This document shows positions 27,874 to 37,611 of a stretch of DNA of 64,000 nt, piece after piece (the stretch's first letter is position 1; every line of letters starts with the position of its first letter). The notes under the pieces are model-generated. The model was not told where the DNA came from and made no database searches. It saw only the letters and a list, made by a program, of their open reading frames with translations. The stretch covers positions 2,418,001-2,482,000 of the forward strand of contig NZ_CP031217.1 of assembly GCF_003346815.1 (NCBI RefSeq), read 5' to 3'. The position numbers and the translations under genes are program-made. The DNA is from Halarcobacter bivalviorum. GTDB lineage: Bacteria > Campylobacterota > Campylobacteria > Campylobacterales > Arcobacteraceae.

Positions 27874-30084
27874 TTATAGTTGAACTTTATGAATAAACTT
27901 TTCTAAATCTTTATTTGTTTTTATAAACAAGATATCATTTTCAGATAACTCATTTAAAATCTCATTCTCTAAAGTATCAAAACTTTGAGAATGATTTTTC
28001 CAAATATTTATATCTTCTATAACTTCAATATGATTTGTAAAACTTCCAATTGTATAAAGTGAATCTATCTTTGCTTTAGAAATCAATGTTTTATATTTTT
28101 CTATATCTAAACTATGGACACTCATTTCATCAACAAATTCAGATACAATAACTACTTTTTTTCCATAAGATGAAGTCTCTTCTACTTTATGAAAAAACTC
28201 TTCAAATAATTCATAACTATTTATTTCACTATAATCATAAACTTTACACTTAGCAGCTTTTTTTTCTATAATTTTTTCTTCTTTTTGCCAAACAGGAAGT
28301 AATCTTCCAAAGAAACAAGCAGCATGTTGAACTGAGTCAACTCTAACCCACTGACGTGTTAGTTTAAATCTAAAACTATGAAGAGCTTTTTTAGGATTTA
28401 TATGTGCATATACTGATTTTTCGTCATGGAATGTTTTCATTAAGCCTTTTGCACTTAACATCATATGTTCCATTATCCATGAAGCTTTTTGCTCATCACC
28501 TAAATATTTAGCTAAATAATAAGCACTAACCACCCCTTCACATCTTGAAGCATCGTGGTAAACATGGTCTCCATATTCATAATAAAAACCACCTATATAG
28601 TCTTTGTTTAAAGAGAATGTATTTTCATCTTTATACATATGTTCAAACATCTGTTTTGTATCATTAAAAACAAAATCAATATAACTTTGTTTTTTTAAGC
28701 CTTCTACTTTTACCCACTCTTCAATTGCCTGCATAAGCCAAGCATCAGCAGGTAATGATTCAAACATATAATCATATTTTATTGGTCTTACATCAACTAG
28801 AAAGTCAAGTGCTTGTTCACTTTTTTCTTTTATCTCTTTTTTAAACTTTTTATCTATATTCTTAGCATGATGATAATATAAAGCAAGTCCTAATAAGGCT
28901 TCTCCTGGATAATAAAAAGAGAAAAGATTTTTCTTTATTTCATCATCAGGATTTATTAATGGTTTACCTTCATTGTATAAAGGATGTATATAATATCCAA
29001 TCAGTTCCCCATCTTTATCAACTCTACTTAAAATATGTCTTACTAAACCATCTATATATTTTCTATAAGATTCATCTTTTGTATGTATATAATAATGCAT
29101 CAAAGCAACTAAGCCTATTCCAGCTCCACCTAATTTAGATTTTTTATTAAAAAAAGGATAACAAGCATACTCTTTTTTATAAGTATGTGTTCTAAAAGTA
29201 GAGATTAAAAAGTCTAATGAATCTTTTGCTTTTTCTAAATAGATTTTCTTTTTACTTAATTCAAAAGCTCGCAATAAAGTGATTGTTCCACCACTATGTC
29301 TTAAAATATTATTATATAAAGGGTTAATCATATTAGGGTGTAAATCATCTACAATAGTATTTTTATAAGGGTCATAAAAATATAAGAAGCTACCATCTTC
29401 ATTCATATTTTCAATTAACCAATCAGAGCTTTTAATCATCTTATCATAAACTATTTCTTTAGAAAACTCTACTGGCTCAGGATAACCTCTATTAAGTTTT
29501 AATACCTCATCTTCATAGGTAATATAAGCTTCAGATTCAAGAAAAGTATACTCTATTGGCTCTCTTCTCATTAAATGAACTCTTTCACTTATCTTATTTG
29601 TTTTTCTTGCAATTCCACACTGTTTTGATAAATAGTTTAATAACTGATTTACACTCATTATAGATTTTGTATAACCATCTGTAGGCATAAAAAATCTTGT
29701 AATACCTTCATATTTATACTTTAGTCCATTTACTCCAGGTTCAAATCTATTTGGAGATTTCATTCTTAAAGTAGTTAAGTTTCTAATATTACAAGGATAC
29801 TCTTTTGTAACAATTTCAAAAAGAATCCTACATTTTGAACTATCATTGATATTAAAAGAATAAAAACTAGGATTTGTTTTTATTTTAAAAATGATTCTTT
29901 TAATTGTCTCTTCAAAGCTCTCTTTTTTTGAGCCCCATCTAATAGGCCTTAAGCCCTCTTGAAAAAGAGTAATATATACTTGTGAAATTTTAGAATCATA
30001 AGTGATTTCTAAATTTTTACTATCAATATTAAATGGTGTGCCTAATGCCAAAGATTCTCTTGTTTTTGCTAACAAATGGTTCAT
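27874..30084 (-). CDS. Alpha/alpha-toroid protein with AMMECR1-like N-terminus and orphan Mur C-terminal domain
   Basis: 736 residues, no signal peptide. Residues 1-195 weakly recall AMMECR1-type domains. Residues about 205-600 are helical-hairpin repeats of the six-hairpin or prenyltransferase toroid type, with HDASRCEGVVSAY near 510. Residues about 640-736 match the C-terminal Mur-ligase region of the 795-residue protein (shared VSEFVD/TSEFVD, IWKNHS and ENDIL/ENDLL), but no P-loop is present. It may modify or scaffold the product of the two ligases. An AGAGG SD precedes the ATG; the next gene begins 13 bases downstream. Catalytic function is not recognised. Confidence 0.68.
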   Translation of the reverse strand: MNHLLAKTRESLALGTPFNIDSKNLEITYDSKISQVYITLFQEGLRPIRWGSKKESFEETIKRIIFKIKTNPSFYSFNINDSSKCRILFEIVTKEYPCNIRNLTTLRMKSPNRFEPGVNGLKYKYEGITRFFMPTDGYTKSIMSVNQLLNYLSKQCGIARKTNKISERVHLMRREPIEYTFLESEAYITYEDEVLKLNRGYPEPVEFSKEIVYDKMIKSSDWLIENMNEDGSFLYFYDPYKNTIVDDLHPNMINPLYNNILRHSGGTITLLRAFELSKKKIYLEKAKDSLDFLISTFRTHTYKKEYACYPFFNKKSKLGGAGIGLVALMHYYIHTKDESYRKYIDGLVRHILSRVDKDGELIGYYIHPLYNEGKPLINPDDEIKKNLFSFYYPGEALLGLALYYHHAKNIDKKFKKEIKEKSEQALDFLVDVRPIKYDYMFESLPADAWLMQAIEEWVKVEGLKKQSYIDFVFNDTKQMFEHMYKDENTFSLNKDYIGGFYYEYGDHVYHDASRCEGVVSAYYLAKYLGDEQKASWIMEHMMLSAKGLMKTFHDEKSVYAHINPKKALHSFRFKLTRQWVRVDSVQHAACFFGRLLPVWQKEEKIIEKKAAKCKVYDYSEINSYELFEEFFHKVEETSSYGKKVVIVSEFVDEMSVHSLDIEKYKTLISKAKIDSLYTIGSFTNHIEVIEDINIWKNHSQSFDTLENEILNELSENDILFIKTNKDLEKFIHKVQL

Positions 30085-30103
30085 ATCTAGCCTCTAAATT
30101 TAA

Positions 30104-31381
30104 CTATTTACTTTCAATTCTAAATTCAACTCTTCTTGATAACTCTTTATTTTCTGTTCCATCTTCATTAAGAATTAGTTGACTTGAAGATTTTCCTTTT
30201 GCAACAAAATTTTCATTTATAAAAGTTTCATTTTCAATAATAGATGAATCAAGTAATGTTTTTAAATATTCTAATACAGCATCTGCTCTTTGCTGAGATA
30301 AAACCATATTTCTTTTAAATTTTTCTTCTTCACTAGTTACACTATTAAAAGCGGAAGAAGTATGACCTTCTATATAAACTTTTTTTATTGAAGTTTTATA
30401 TTGAATTAATGCCTCTACATACCTTGGGAAAAAGTTTGCTAAGATAGTTTTAAATTCCTCTTTTAAATCATTACTTCCTCTTTCAAATAATAAAGAAGGA
30501 TTATTAAATCTAAAAGTCAAAGTCTTTTCATCAAAAGTAGCATGCCAGTTATTTAAATCTTTTTCAAACTCTTTTTTTAATAAAGAAGGTAAGCTATTAA
30601 CAGCTTTAATTTCTAATTCTTCTGAAACTAAACCTTTCTCATTCATTGAATTTACAGAAATAGCATCTACTCTATAATATCCATTTAAAAGTTTCTCTTG
30701 AACTTGTGCACACCATCTTTTTCCTAAGATATTTGCCTCAATAACACTTTCACCAGAATCAAAAGAAATTTGTATTCTTTGTACATCTGTATCAAAAACA
30801 TCACCACAAATATTAGGTCTATTATCTGTTAAAACACCATATTCGTCAATTGAGATTTGATTATAAAATTGAACATTTGTAGGTTTCTTAGGAGTAACAA
30901 CTTTCCCTACACATTGTGCTTGAATATTTTTAGAACTTAACAATTTAGCTGTTCTCATATCTGTTGCTTTTACAGCATAATCATAAGCAGAAATACCTTT
31001 TTCATCTTTGATATTTACCTTTGCCCCATTACAAATTAATAACTCAGAAATAAAAGCATAACCATTTCTTGTAGAATCAAGTAATGGTGTATCAAAATAG
31101 TTATCAAAACTATTTACATCTGCACCTTTTGTAATTAACATTTTTGCAATATCATAGTGGTTAAATCTTGCCGCTAAGTGTAATGGTGTGTAACCATATT
31201 CATCTTTTTCTTCTAAGTCAGCATTATTTTCAATTAATTCATTTACTAGTCTTATATCATTTACCCTAATCGCATAGTGTAAATTTTTATTCATTCTTAC
31301 ATCATAATTTCCATTTTTTGATGTACATCCTGTGAAGATACCAATTATAAATATACTTACTATAAATATATATTTAGACAT
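30104..31381 (-). CDS. Ankyrin-repeat OmpA-like lipoprotein
   Basis: 425-residue lipoprotein with a lipobox ending GIFTGC (Cys19). Three to four ankyrin repeats span about 30-150 (such as GYTPLHLAARFNHYDIAKML). A middle region is unassigned. The C-terminal OmpA domain (about 290-425) has the peptidoglycan-binding pattern IEGHTSS...LSQQRADAVLEYL...RRVEFRI. It should sit in the outer membrane facing the periplasm and grip the wall, with the ankyrin part free to bind protein. First gene of the 11-gene operon; the toroid gene begins 19 bases downstream. An AAGGA SD and a TATAAT at 31448-31443 lie upstream. Confidence 0.82.
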   Translation of the reverse strand: MSKYIFIVSIFIIGIFTGCTSKNGNYDVRMNKNLHYAIRVNDIRLVNELIENNADLEEKDEYGYTPLHLAARFNHYDIAKMLITKGADVNSFDNYFDTPLLDSTRNGYAFISELLICNGAKVNIKDEKGISAYDYAVKATDMRTAKLLSSKNIQAQCVGKVVTPKKPTNVQFYNQISIDEYGVLTDNRPNICGDVFDTDVQRIQISFDSGESVIEANILGKRWCAQVQEKLLNGYYRVDAISVNSMNEKGLVSEELEIKAVNSLPSLLKKEFEKDLNNWHATFDEKTLTFRFNNPSLLFERGSNDLKEEFKTILANFFPRYVEALIQYKTSIKKVYIEGHTSSAFNSVTSEEEKFKRNMVLSQQRADAVLEYLKTLLDSSIIENETFINENFVAKGKSSSQLILNEDGTENKELSRRVEFRIESK

Positions 31382-31442
31382 TATATTCCTTTTAAAGTTT
31401 TAAAATAATTTACTTTATAATCTTTTATTTTATCTAAATAAA

Positions 31443-31448
31443 ATTATA
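31443..31448 (-). promoter_or_regulatory. Possible -10 box for the 11-gene operon
   Basis: Minus-strand TATAAT lies 61 bases before the ATG of the ankyrin-OmpA lipoprotein gene, in the 106-base gap after the receiver-PilZ gene. No convincing -35 is visible, which is common for promoters of this group. Read-through from the upstream kinase/regulator pair is also possible. Confidence 0.4.
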
Positions 31449-31487
31449 TTATGGTAATTTAAAAGAAGAAAGAGAAAATAAAATCCG

Positions 31488-32588
31488 TTAAATCCTCAAT
31501 TCTTTAAACTCTTTAACTAACTCTAATTGTCTTTGAGAAATATAATTTTCTAAAATTTTTCTATCTCCAAATTTAAGTTCATAAATAAATATTATTTTGC
31601 TATAGTCTTCATCTATTTTATTTATTTTATAAACCAATGCTTTAAAAGCAAGTCTCTCTTTATGAATAATCTTATTTTCAAAAGAGGCTTCATGCTCAGT
31701 TTTAAAGCCAATGACTAAATCTACTTTATCTCCACGTTTTAATCTACTTGTAACATTTTTTGCTTTGAAGGCAATTGCACAGACTGAAATAGATTCTACT
31801 TTATAATTATATCTTTCACTATTTGCAAAAATTGAAGCCGTAAAAAGTTCATCAGGATCAACTCTCACTTCTCTTCTATTTTTTGAACTTGTTTCTACTT
31901 CACTTAAGTTTATCAAGGTAATAATCTTATTTACTTCATCATACTCACTAAAAGTCCCTACTAAAATTTTATCTTCAAAATGTAAAGTAGTTTCTCCTTC
32001 ATACTTAATTGCTTTAATTTGTACATTCTCAGTTTTTAATAGAACTTTATCTTTATGTATATTAATAATTTTTGCTTCATGAATGAAAGGTACTCCCTTA
32101 TAATGATTTACCAATTCTAAAGGTTTATTCTCAAGTTTTACTTCATATAAAAATTTAAAAATATCATCAAAATCTTCTTCATCTTTATTTTCAAGTTTCA
32201 TTAAAGAATTTAATAAAGAAGAGATTAACACATCATAATTCACAGGTTTTTGAATAAACTCATCTATTCCTAATTTTTTAAACTTTATAATATTTTCTTC
32301 ATAAGCATGTGCAGAGATGATTATGATTCTTGTATTAGGGCTAAATAATAAAAGTTTTTCAATAAATTCATGCCCATTCATTAGTGGCATTGTTAAATCA
32401 GTAAGAACTAAATCAGGTAAATTCTTTTTGAAAAGTTCTAATCCCATAACACCATTATCAGCAACAAAAACCTCTTTAAATAGTTTTCCAAGAAAAGTTT
32501 TCATCTGTTTTTGAATATGTTTACTATCTTCTACAACTAAAACACTATATTGATTTGCTTTATTTTTTAATTTTATTAATTCAGACAC
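31488..32588 (-). CDS. Response regulator with PilZ-like output domain
   Basis: 366 residues. The receiver (about 12-130) has an acidic pair in VVEDSKH, the phospho-acceptor Asp in LVLTDLTMP, a switch Ser in IIISAHA and the Lys in FIQKPVN. The C-terminal part (about 240-345) resembles PilZ: NRREVR gives the RxxxR c-di-GMP motif, but the second motif reads ESISVCA, lacking the usual glycine. It could couple phosphorylation to c-di-GMP binding, or have lost nucleotide binding. The gene overlaps the upstream kinase gene by 8 bases, so that kinase is the likely partner. Confidence 0.85.
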   Translation of the reverse strand: MSELIKLKNKANQYSVLVVEDSKHIQKQMKTFLGKLFKEVFVADNGVMGLELFKKNLPDLVLTDLTMPLMNGHEFIEKLLLFSPNTRIIIISAHAYEENIIKFKKLGIDEFIQKPVNYDVLISSLLNSLMKLENKDEEDFDDIFKFLYEVKLENKPLELVNHYKGVPFIHEAKIINIHKDKVLLKTENVQIKAIKYEGETTLHFEDKILVGTFSEYDEVNKIITLINLSEVETSSKNRREVRVDPDELFTASIFANSERYNYKVESISVCAIAFKAKNVTSRLKRGDKVDLVIGFKTEHEASFENKIIHKERLAFKALVYKINKIDEDYSKIIFIYELKFGDRKILENYISQRQLELVKEFKELRI

Positions 32589-35124
32589 TCTCTTTCCTTA
32601 ATGTAATCTCGAAGCAGGCACCCTCTTCTTTATTATAAACTTTTAGTTTTCCAAGTAGGTGTTTTTCTACAATTATTTTTGACATATATAAACCTAAACC
32701 TGTACCTTCAAGTTCATTCTTTGTAGTAAAATATGGTTCAAAGATTTTGTCCAATAACTCCTCTTTTATTCCCCCTGCATTATCAGAAATCTTTATTATA
32801 ACCCTATCTTTAAAAGATGACTCTTCTATTTTTATATATCTATTTTCTATCTCTTTTTGAACTAATACTTCTTTTGCATTTTTTAAAATATTTATTAAAA
32901 CCTGTAATAGCTCTTTTCTAAAATTATTAATTTGACAAGTAGAACAATACTCTTCTAAAATATTAATATTATTGTTTTCTAAAGTCTTTCCAATTACTGA
33001 GAAGGCATCTTTAAATACCTCTTTTATATAAAAAAGCTCTTTTTGTTTATTTGGTTTAAAAAAATTCCTAAAATCTTCAATTGTTTGAGAAAGATATTGA
33101 GTTTGATTTATAATATCCTGTGCATTTTCTTTTAAGGCTTCAGCTTCTAAAGTATCAAGTTCGACATCCATCAAAATATTATTTGCACTCATAGCAACTA
33201 CAGAAATTGGCTGTCTCCATTGATGGGCAATCATACTAATCATCTCTCCCATAGCAGCATGTCTTGATTGAGCTATCATTAACTCTTCTTTATCCTTTAG
33301 CTCTTCTTGAAGTTTAATCTCATTGGTAATTTCTTGTTTTATTGCCATATAATTTGTAATTTTCTGACTTTTCTTAGAAAAAATTGGAAAAATAATTGCT
33401 CTCTCCCAAAATTCATTTTTATCCTTAGCTAAATTTTTAAAAGTTCCCGTCCAAGTCTCACCACTACTTATTGTCTCCCAAAGTAGTTCATACTCTTTTT
33501 TATCTAGAAAATCTGCTTTTAAAATATTTGGATTTTTTCCAGCAACTTCTGAAAAACTATAACCACTTACTTTAGTAAAATGTGTATTTACATACTCTAT
33601 TTCTCCTTGAGTATTTGTAATCACAAAAGAGATAGGAGCTTGTTCTACAGCTTGTCTTAAAATAGAGAGTTCATTTTGAATTAATGCAAACTCTGTTACA
33701 TCTTGAATTGTACCAATAACTGAATATACATTTTTATTTTTATCTTTTTTTATCTCAATGTTGCAGTTTACATATCGAATTTCCCTATCTGATTGTCTAA
33801 TTATTCGATATTCACTTTTATATGCTTTTCCTGTTTGTTTAGCTAAGAAAAATTTTCTAATTACTACTTCTCTATCCTCATCATGGGTAAAGTTTTTAAT
33901 CAAATCTTCTAAAGTTATCTTATCTTCATCACCTAATCCAAATACAGCTTTTATATTTTTTGACAAAGTTAACTCATTATTTTTAAAGTTATATCTAAAA
34001 TGTCCAAGATGTGACATTTTTTCTGCTTTTAAAAGATTTTTTTCACTTCTTTTTAAATCTATTTCTAACTCTTTTTGTTTTGAAACGTCTGTATGAAAAC
34101 CAACCATTCTAATAGCTTTTTTATTTTCATTAAAAATCGTTTTTCCTCTATCTAAAATCCATACCCATTGTCCATCTTTATGTTTTAATCTATGAATATT
34201 TTCATAATGAGTTGTTTCTCCTCTATGATTTGCATTTATATCATGGGAAGCTTTTTCAAAATCATCAGGATGAACTAATTTTTCCCAAGTTTCCAAAGAG
34301 TTTGCTAACTCCTCATCTTTATAACCTAGCATTGTTTTCCAAATCTTTGAGAAGTATACTTCATTTGTAAGTAAATTCCAATCCCATAATCCATCATTTG
34401 AACCATTAATTGCATATTCATATCTTTGAGATAAAATCTTATATCTATTTGAGATTTCTATAATTGTTCTATGTTTTTTATAGATATTATTTACAAAATG
34501 AATTAAAACAAGTAAAACCAATAAAGATAAAAAGAAACTAAAAAGCATATAGTATTCTCTTTTTTTAGAAGAAATAAGATAAAAATCTCTGAATTCATTG
34601 GTATCAATAGTAACTCTTACACCACCTCGAATATCACCAATCTTATAACCTTGAGCACTGTGACATTCTAAACAAGCTCTTGTAACTGTTAAAGCTGCCA
34701 TATAATTAAATTTCTTATAGTTTTTATTAAACTCATAACTCTCTGAAATCTCTTTTTTCTCAAATTTTTTCAATACTTTTGTTTCATAATAGTTTGGTTT
34801 ATTATTTGGATTTAAAGGAAAAAGGCTTGTTATTTTATAACTTTTTACATTGTTATTATTAGACATGTCAAAAATCTGTTTTGTCATATCAATAGGATTT
34901 ATTTTTTGATACTCTTCATCATGTTTTATAAAAACACCTTTATTGGTAGTGTTCCACATTTTTGTAACAAAAAAACTATTAAAACTTGTTCTAGCCTCTT
35001 TTAAGATATTATCTTCATAAATTTTAATCTGATTAGATATTGAAAAATTTATATAGTAAATTTGTAATAAAAATCCAATAAAAACGACTCCAACTGTTAT
35101 TAAAATTGCTTTAAGATGACTCAT
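32581..35124 (-). CDS. PAS sensor histidine kinase with DUF3365 haem-type periplasmic domain
   Basis: 847-residue membrane kinase. A transmembrane helix near 7-28 and another near 192-212 enclose a DUF3365/Tll0287-like domain with C151-LE-C154-H155, a c-type haem-binding motif. Three PAS/PAC segments follow (about 230-355, 360-480 and 490-610). The kinase core has MIAHQWRQP, QTIEDFRNFF, NILKNAKEVL, SDNAGG and GTGLGLYMSK. It probably senses redox state or a haem ligand and phosphorylates the receiver-PilZ protein encoded 8 bases into its 3' end. The haem role rests on the motif alone. Confidence 0.9.
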   Translation of the reverse strand: MSHLKAILITVGVVFIGFLLQIYYINFSISNQIKIYEDNILKEARTSFNSFFVTKMWNTTNKGVFIKHDEEYQKINPIDMTKQIFDMSNNNNVKSYKITSLFPLNPNNKPNYYETKVLKKFEKKEISESYEFNKNYKKFNYMAALTVTRACLECHSAQGYKIGDIRGGVRVTIDTNEFRDFYLISSKKREYYMLFSFFLSLLVLLVLIHFVNNIYKKHRTIIEISNRYKILSQRYEYAINGSNDGLWDWNLLTNEVYFSKIWKTMLGYKDEELANSLETWEKLVHPDDFEKASHDINANHRGETTHYENIHRLKHKDGQWVWILDRGKTIFNENKKAIRMVGFHTDVSKQKELEIDLKRSEKNLLKAEKMSHLGHFRYNFKNNELTLSKNIKAVFGLGDEDKITLEDLIKNFTHDEDREVVIRKFFLAKQTGKAYKSEYRIIRQSDREIRYVNCNIEIKKDKNKNVYSVIGTIQDVTEFALIQNELSILRQAVEQAPISFVITNTQGEIEYVNTHFTKVSGYSFSEVAGKNPNILKADFLDKKEYELLWETISSGETWTGTFKNLAKDKNEFWERAIIFPIFSKKSQKITNYMAIKQEITNEIKLQEELKDKEELMIAQSRHAAMGEMISMIAHQWRQPISVVAMSANNILMDVELDTLEAEALKENAQDIINQTQYLSQTIEDFRNFFKPNKQKELFYIKEVFKDAFSVIGKTLENNNINILEEYCSTCQINNFRKELLQVLINILKNAKEVLVQKEIENRYIKIEESSFKDRVIIKISDNAGGIKEELLDKIFEPYFTTKNELEGTGLGLYMSKIIVEKHLLGKLKVYNKEEGACFEITLRKESV

Positions 35125-35299
35125 TTGTTTCTCTTCATTTATAATAAAAATATTATTCTATTATAATGGATTTTTATTAATAATCCACCTACAAATATTA
35201 ATTTATTTTTTATTTTATTGTCACTTTTGTAACACATAAAGTAAATTCTTTATAATAAATCAGATAAAATATTATTAATTAAGACAGAAGGAAATAATT

Positions 35300-37297
35300 T
35301 TGAAAAAAATTATCTATTTTTTCATTCCATTTATTGTGACATTTTTGACAGCAAACAATAATAATTTTGATACAAAATTAACTAAAGAAGAGTTATCTTT
35401 TTTAAAAAATAATAAAATCTTAAAAGTTTGTATTGACCCAAACTGGATGCCCTTTGAAAAAAATTTAAATGGTAAACATATTGGAATGACAGCTGATTAT
35501 TTAAAACTTATTGAAAATAAACTTCAAATAAAAATAGAAATGATTCCAACAAAAACTTGGCTTGAATCATTAAACTTTGGAAAAGAAAAAAAATGTGATA
35601 TTTTTTCTTTAGTTATGGAAACTCCAGAAAGAAAAAAGTTTCTTAATTTCACAAAAGCTTATTTAGAAATACCCCTTGTATTAGCTACTAAAACAAATGA
35701 ACTATTTATAGATGATATTACAAAAGTAAACAGAAGTATGGGTATTGTTAAAGGTTATGCTTATGCTGAAATATTAAAAGAAGCCTACCCAAATCTAAAT
35801 TTAATTTATGTGAAAGACATAAAAGAAGGATTAAAAAAAGTAAATGAAGAAGAGTTATTTGGTTTTATTGGAACTCTTTCTACAGTTGGTTATCATATTC
35901 AAAAAGAGTACATTGGCCATTTAAAGATAGTAGGAAAATTTGATCAAAAGTGGAATTTAGGAATTGGAGTTAGAAAAGATTATCCTTTATTACTCTCTAT
36001 TTTAAATAAAGCAATTAAAGATATAAATTATGAAGACCATCAAAATATTTTAAATAAATGGCTCTCTATAAAATATGAAAAGATAAGTTATAAATATTTA
36101 GTTGAAGTCATTATTATCTTTTTTGTTGTTCTTACTAGTATCTTATTTATAAATAGAAAATTAAAAAATGAAATTGAAAAAAGAAAAAAAGTTGAAAACT
36201 ACTTAAATAGAGTAATCAAAGGTGCAAAATTAGGTATTTGGACTTGGTATGTAAAAGAAAATACCAATATTATAAACGAAAGATGGGCAGAAATAATTGG
36301 TTACACAAAAGAAGAAATCAAAGATAAAAACCAATTTTCTTTTATTTTAAAAGAGGATTTAAAAATTGTAGAACAAGCTATTGATAATCATATCAGAGGG
36401 AAAAAAGATTATGAAGCTTGTTTTCGAATGAGAGCAAAAGATGGTTCAATAAAATGGATTTTATCTAATGGAAGTATTGTAAAAAAGGATAAAAATGGAA
36501 ATCCTCTAATTATGGCTGGAATCCATCAAGATATAACAGAAAACAAAACTTTAGAGTTAGAATTAAAAAATCAAAATGAGTTTATAATACAACAATCAAG
36601 ACAAGCTGCAATGGGAGAGATGCTTGAAAATATAGCTCATCAATGGAGACAACCTCTTTCTATAATAACAACATCAGCTAGTGGAGTAAAAATAAAAAGT
36701 GAACTATCTGATTTATCTCAAGAGCAACTATTTGAATTTATGGATCAAATTCTTACTAGTGGAATGTATCTGTCTCAAACAATTGAAGACTTTAGAAACT
36801 TTTTTAAAAGAGATAAAAATCCAACCACAGTAGATACTTATGAAATAATAAATAAATCTTTACAATTTTTAAAATCTAAAATTATAAATAGAGAGATTGT
36901 AATTGTACAAGATATCAAAATAGATACTATTTTTGTCTATGAAAATGAATTGATACAGGCTTTAATTAACATCTTTACAAATGCAATTGATGCTTTAGAA
37001 AAAATTGAAGAGAAAAGATTTATTTTTATAGTAATTAAAGATATAAAAGATAACTATATACTAAAAATAAAAGATAATGCAAAAGGAATAGACTCAAAGG
37101 TTTTACCAAGAGTTTTTGACCCTTATTTTACAACAAAACACCAAAGCCAAGGTACAGGAATCGGTCTTTATATGACAAAAGAGATAATTGAAAAGCATTT
37201 TTTAGGTAAAATAGAAGTATTAAATGAAGATTTTATCTACAACAATGTTCAATATACAGGAGCTTGTTTTAAAATCAAAATCCCAAAGAATGGTTAA
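35300..37297 (+). CDS. Sensor histidine kinase with periplasmic solute-binding (SBP_bac_3) domain
   Basis: 665 residues. A signal or anchor helix is followed by a family 3 solute-binding domain (about 35-255; CIDPNWMPFE, GMTADY, CDIFSLVMETPERKK and VRKDYPLLLSILNKAI). A transmembrane helix lies near 268-287, then a PAS domain (about 300-420) and a kinase core with IAHQWRQP, QTIEDFRNFF, FTNAIDALEK and GTGIGLYMTK. It probably detects a small organic ligand in the periplasm. The start is TTG with AGAAGGAAAT as SD; TATAAT at 35251-35256 is a likely -10. No receiver gene is directly fused; the Hpt and receiver genes downstream may be partners. Confidence 0.9.
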   Translation: MKKIIYFFIPFIVTFLTANNNNFDTKLTKEELSFLKNNKILKVCIDPNWMPFEKNLNGKHIGMTADYLKLIENKLQIKIEMIPTKTWLESLNFGKEKKCDIFSLVMETPERKKFLNFTKAYLEIPLVLATKTNELFIDDITKVNRSMGIVKGYAYAEILKEAYPNLNLIYVKDIKEGLKKVNEEELFGFIGTLSTVGYHIQKEYIGHLKIVGKFDQKWNLGIGVRKDYPLLLSILNKAIKDINYEDHQNILNKWLSIKYEKISYKYLVEVIIIFFVVLTSILFINRKLKNEIEKRKKVENYLNRVIKGAKLGIWTWYVKENTNIINERWAEIIGYTKEEIKDKNQFSFILKEDLKIVEQAIDNHIRGKKDYEACFRMRAKDGSIKWILSNGSIVKKDKNGNPLIMAGIHQDITENKTLELELKNQNEFIIQQSRQAAMGEMLENIAHQWRQPLSIITTSASGVKIKSELSDLSQEQLFEFMDQILTSGMYLSQTIEDFRNFFKRDKNPTTVDTYEIINKSLQFLKSKIINREIVIVQDIKIDTIFVYENELIQALINIFTNAIDALEKIEEKRFIFIVIKDIKDNYILKIKDNAKGIDSKVLPRVFDPYFTTKHQSQGTGIGLYMTKEIIEKHFLGKIEVLNEDFIYNNVQYTGACFKIKIPKNG

Positions 37298-37302
37298 AAT
37301 AA

Positions 37303-37611
37303 ATGAAAAAACTTTTTAAAACAACTTTAATAGCTGCTATTTTAGGTGCTTTATTTAGTTATGGTGCAATCAACTTTTTGTATTATAAAATGGAACAAGA
37401 ACTAATTACTTATTTAGTTTTAAATGAAGAAGCTAAAAAATTACAAGATATTTATGCTTTATGTAGTGGCTTATTAAGTGTAAATCCAACTCAAGAGAAT
37501 CTTTCAGGTTGTAATAATATTGTAACAGAAGTTGAACACTTATCAGTTAAGATAAAAGAACAGTGTCCTTATATAAGTTTTTATACTTCATACATAAATG
37601 AGCTACAATAA
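37303..37611 (+). CDS. Small membrane-anchored protein of unknown function
   Basis: 102 residues starting five bases after the solute-binding kinase gene, so co-transcribed with it. One N-terminal helix (about 8-28) anchors or exports the chain. The rest is helical, with cysteines in LCSGLLS, SGCNNIV and EQCPYI that could form disulfides in the periplasm. It may be an accessory to the adjacent kinase; no family is recognised. A strong hairpin terminator follows immediately. Confidence 0.65.
   Translation: MKKLFKTTLIAAILGALFSYGAINFLYYKMEQELITYLVLNEEAKKLQDIYALCSGLLSVNPTQENLSGCNNIVTEVEHLSVKIKEQCPYISFYTSYINELQ

Noticed and set aside
13155-31381. Operon as a prophage or integrated element
   Set aside because: No integrase, transposase, attachment repeats or phage structural genes were seen, and base composition looks like the neighbours.
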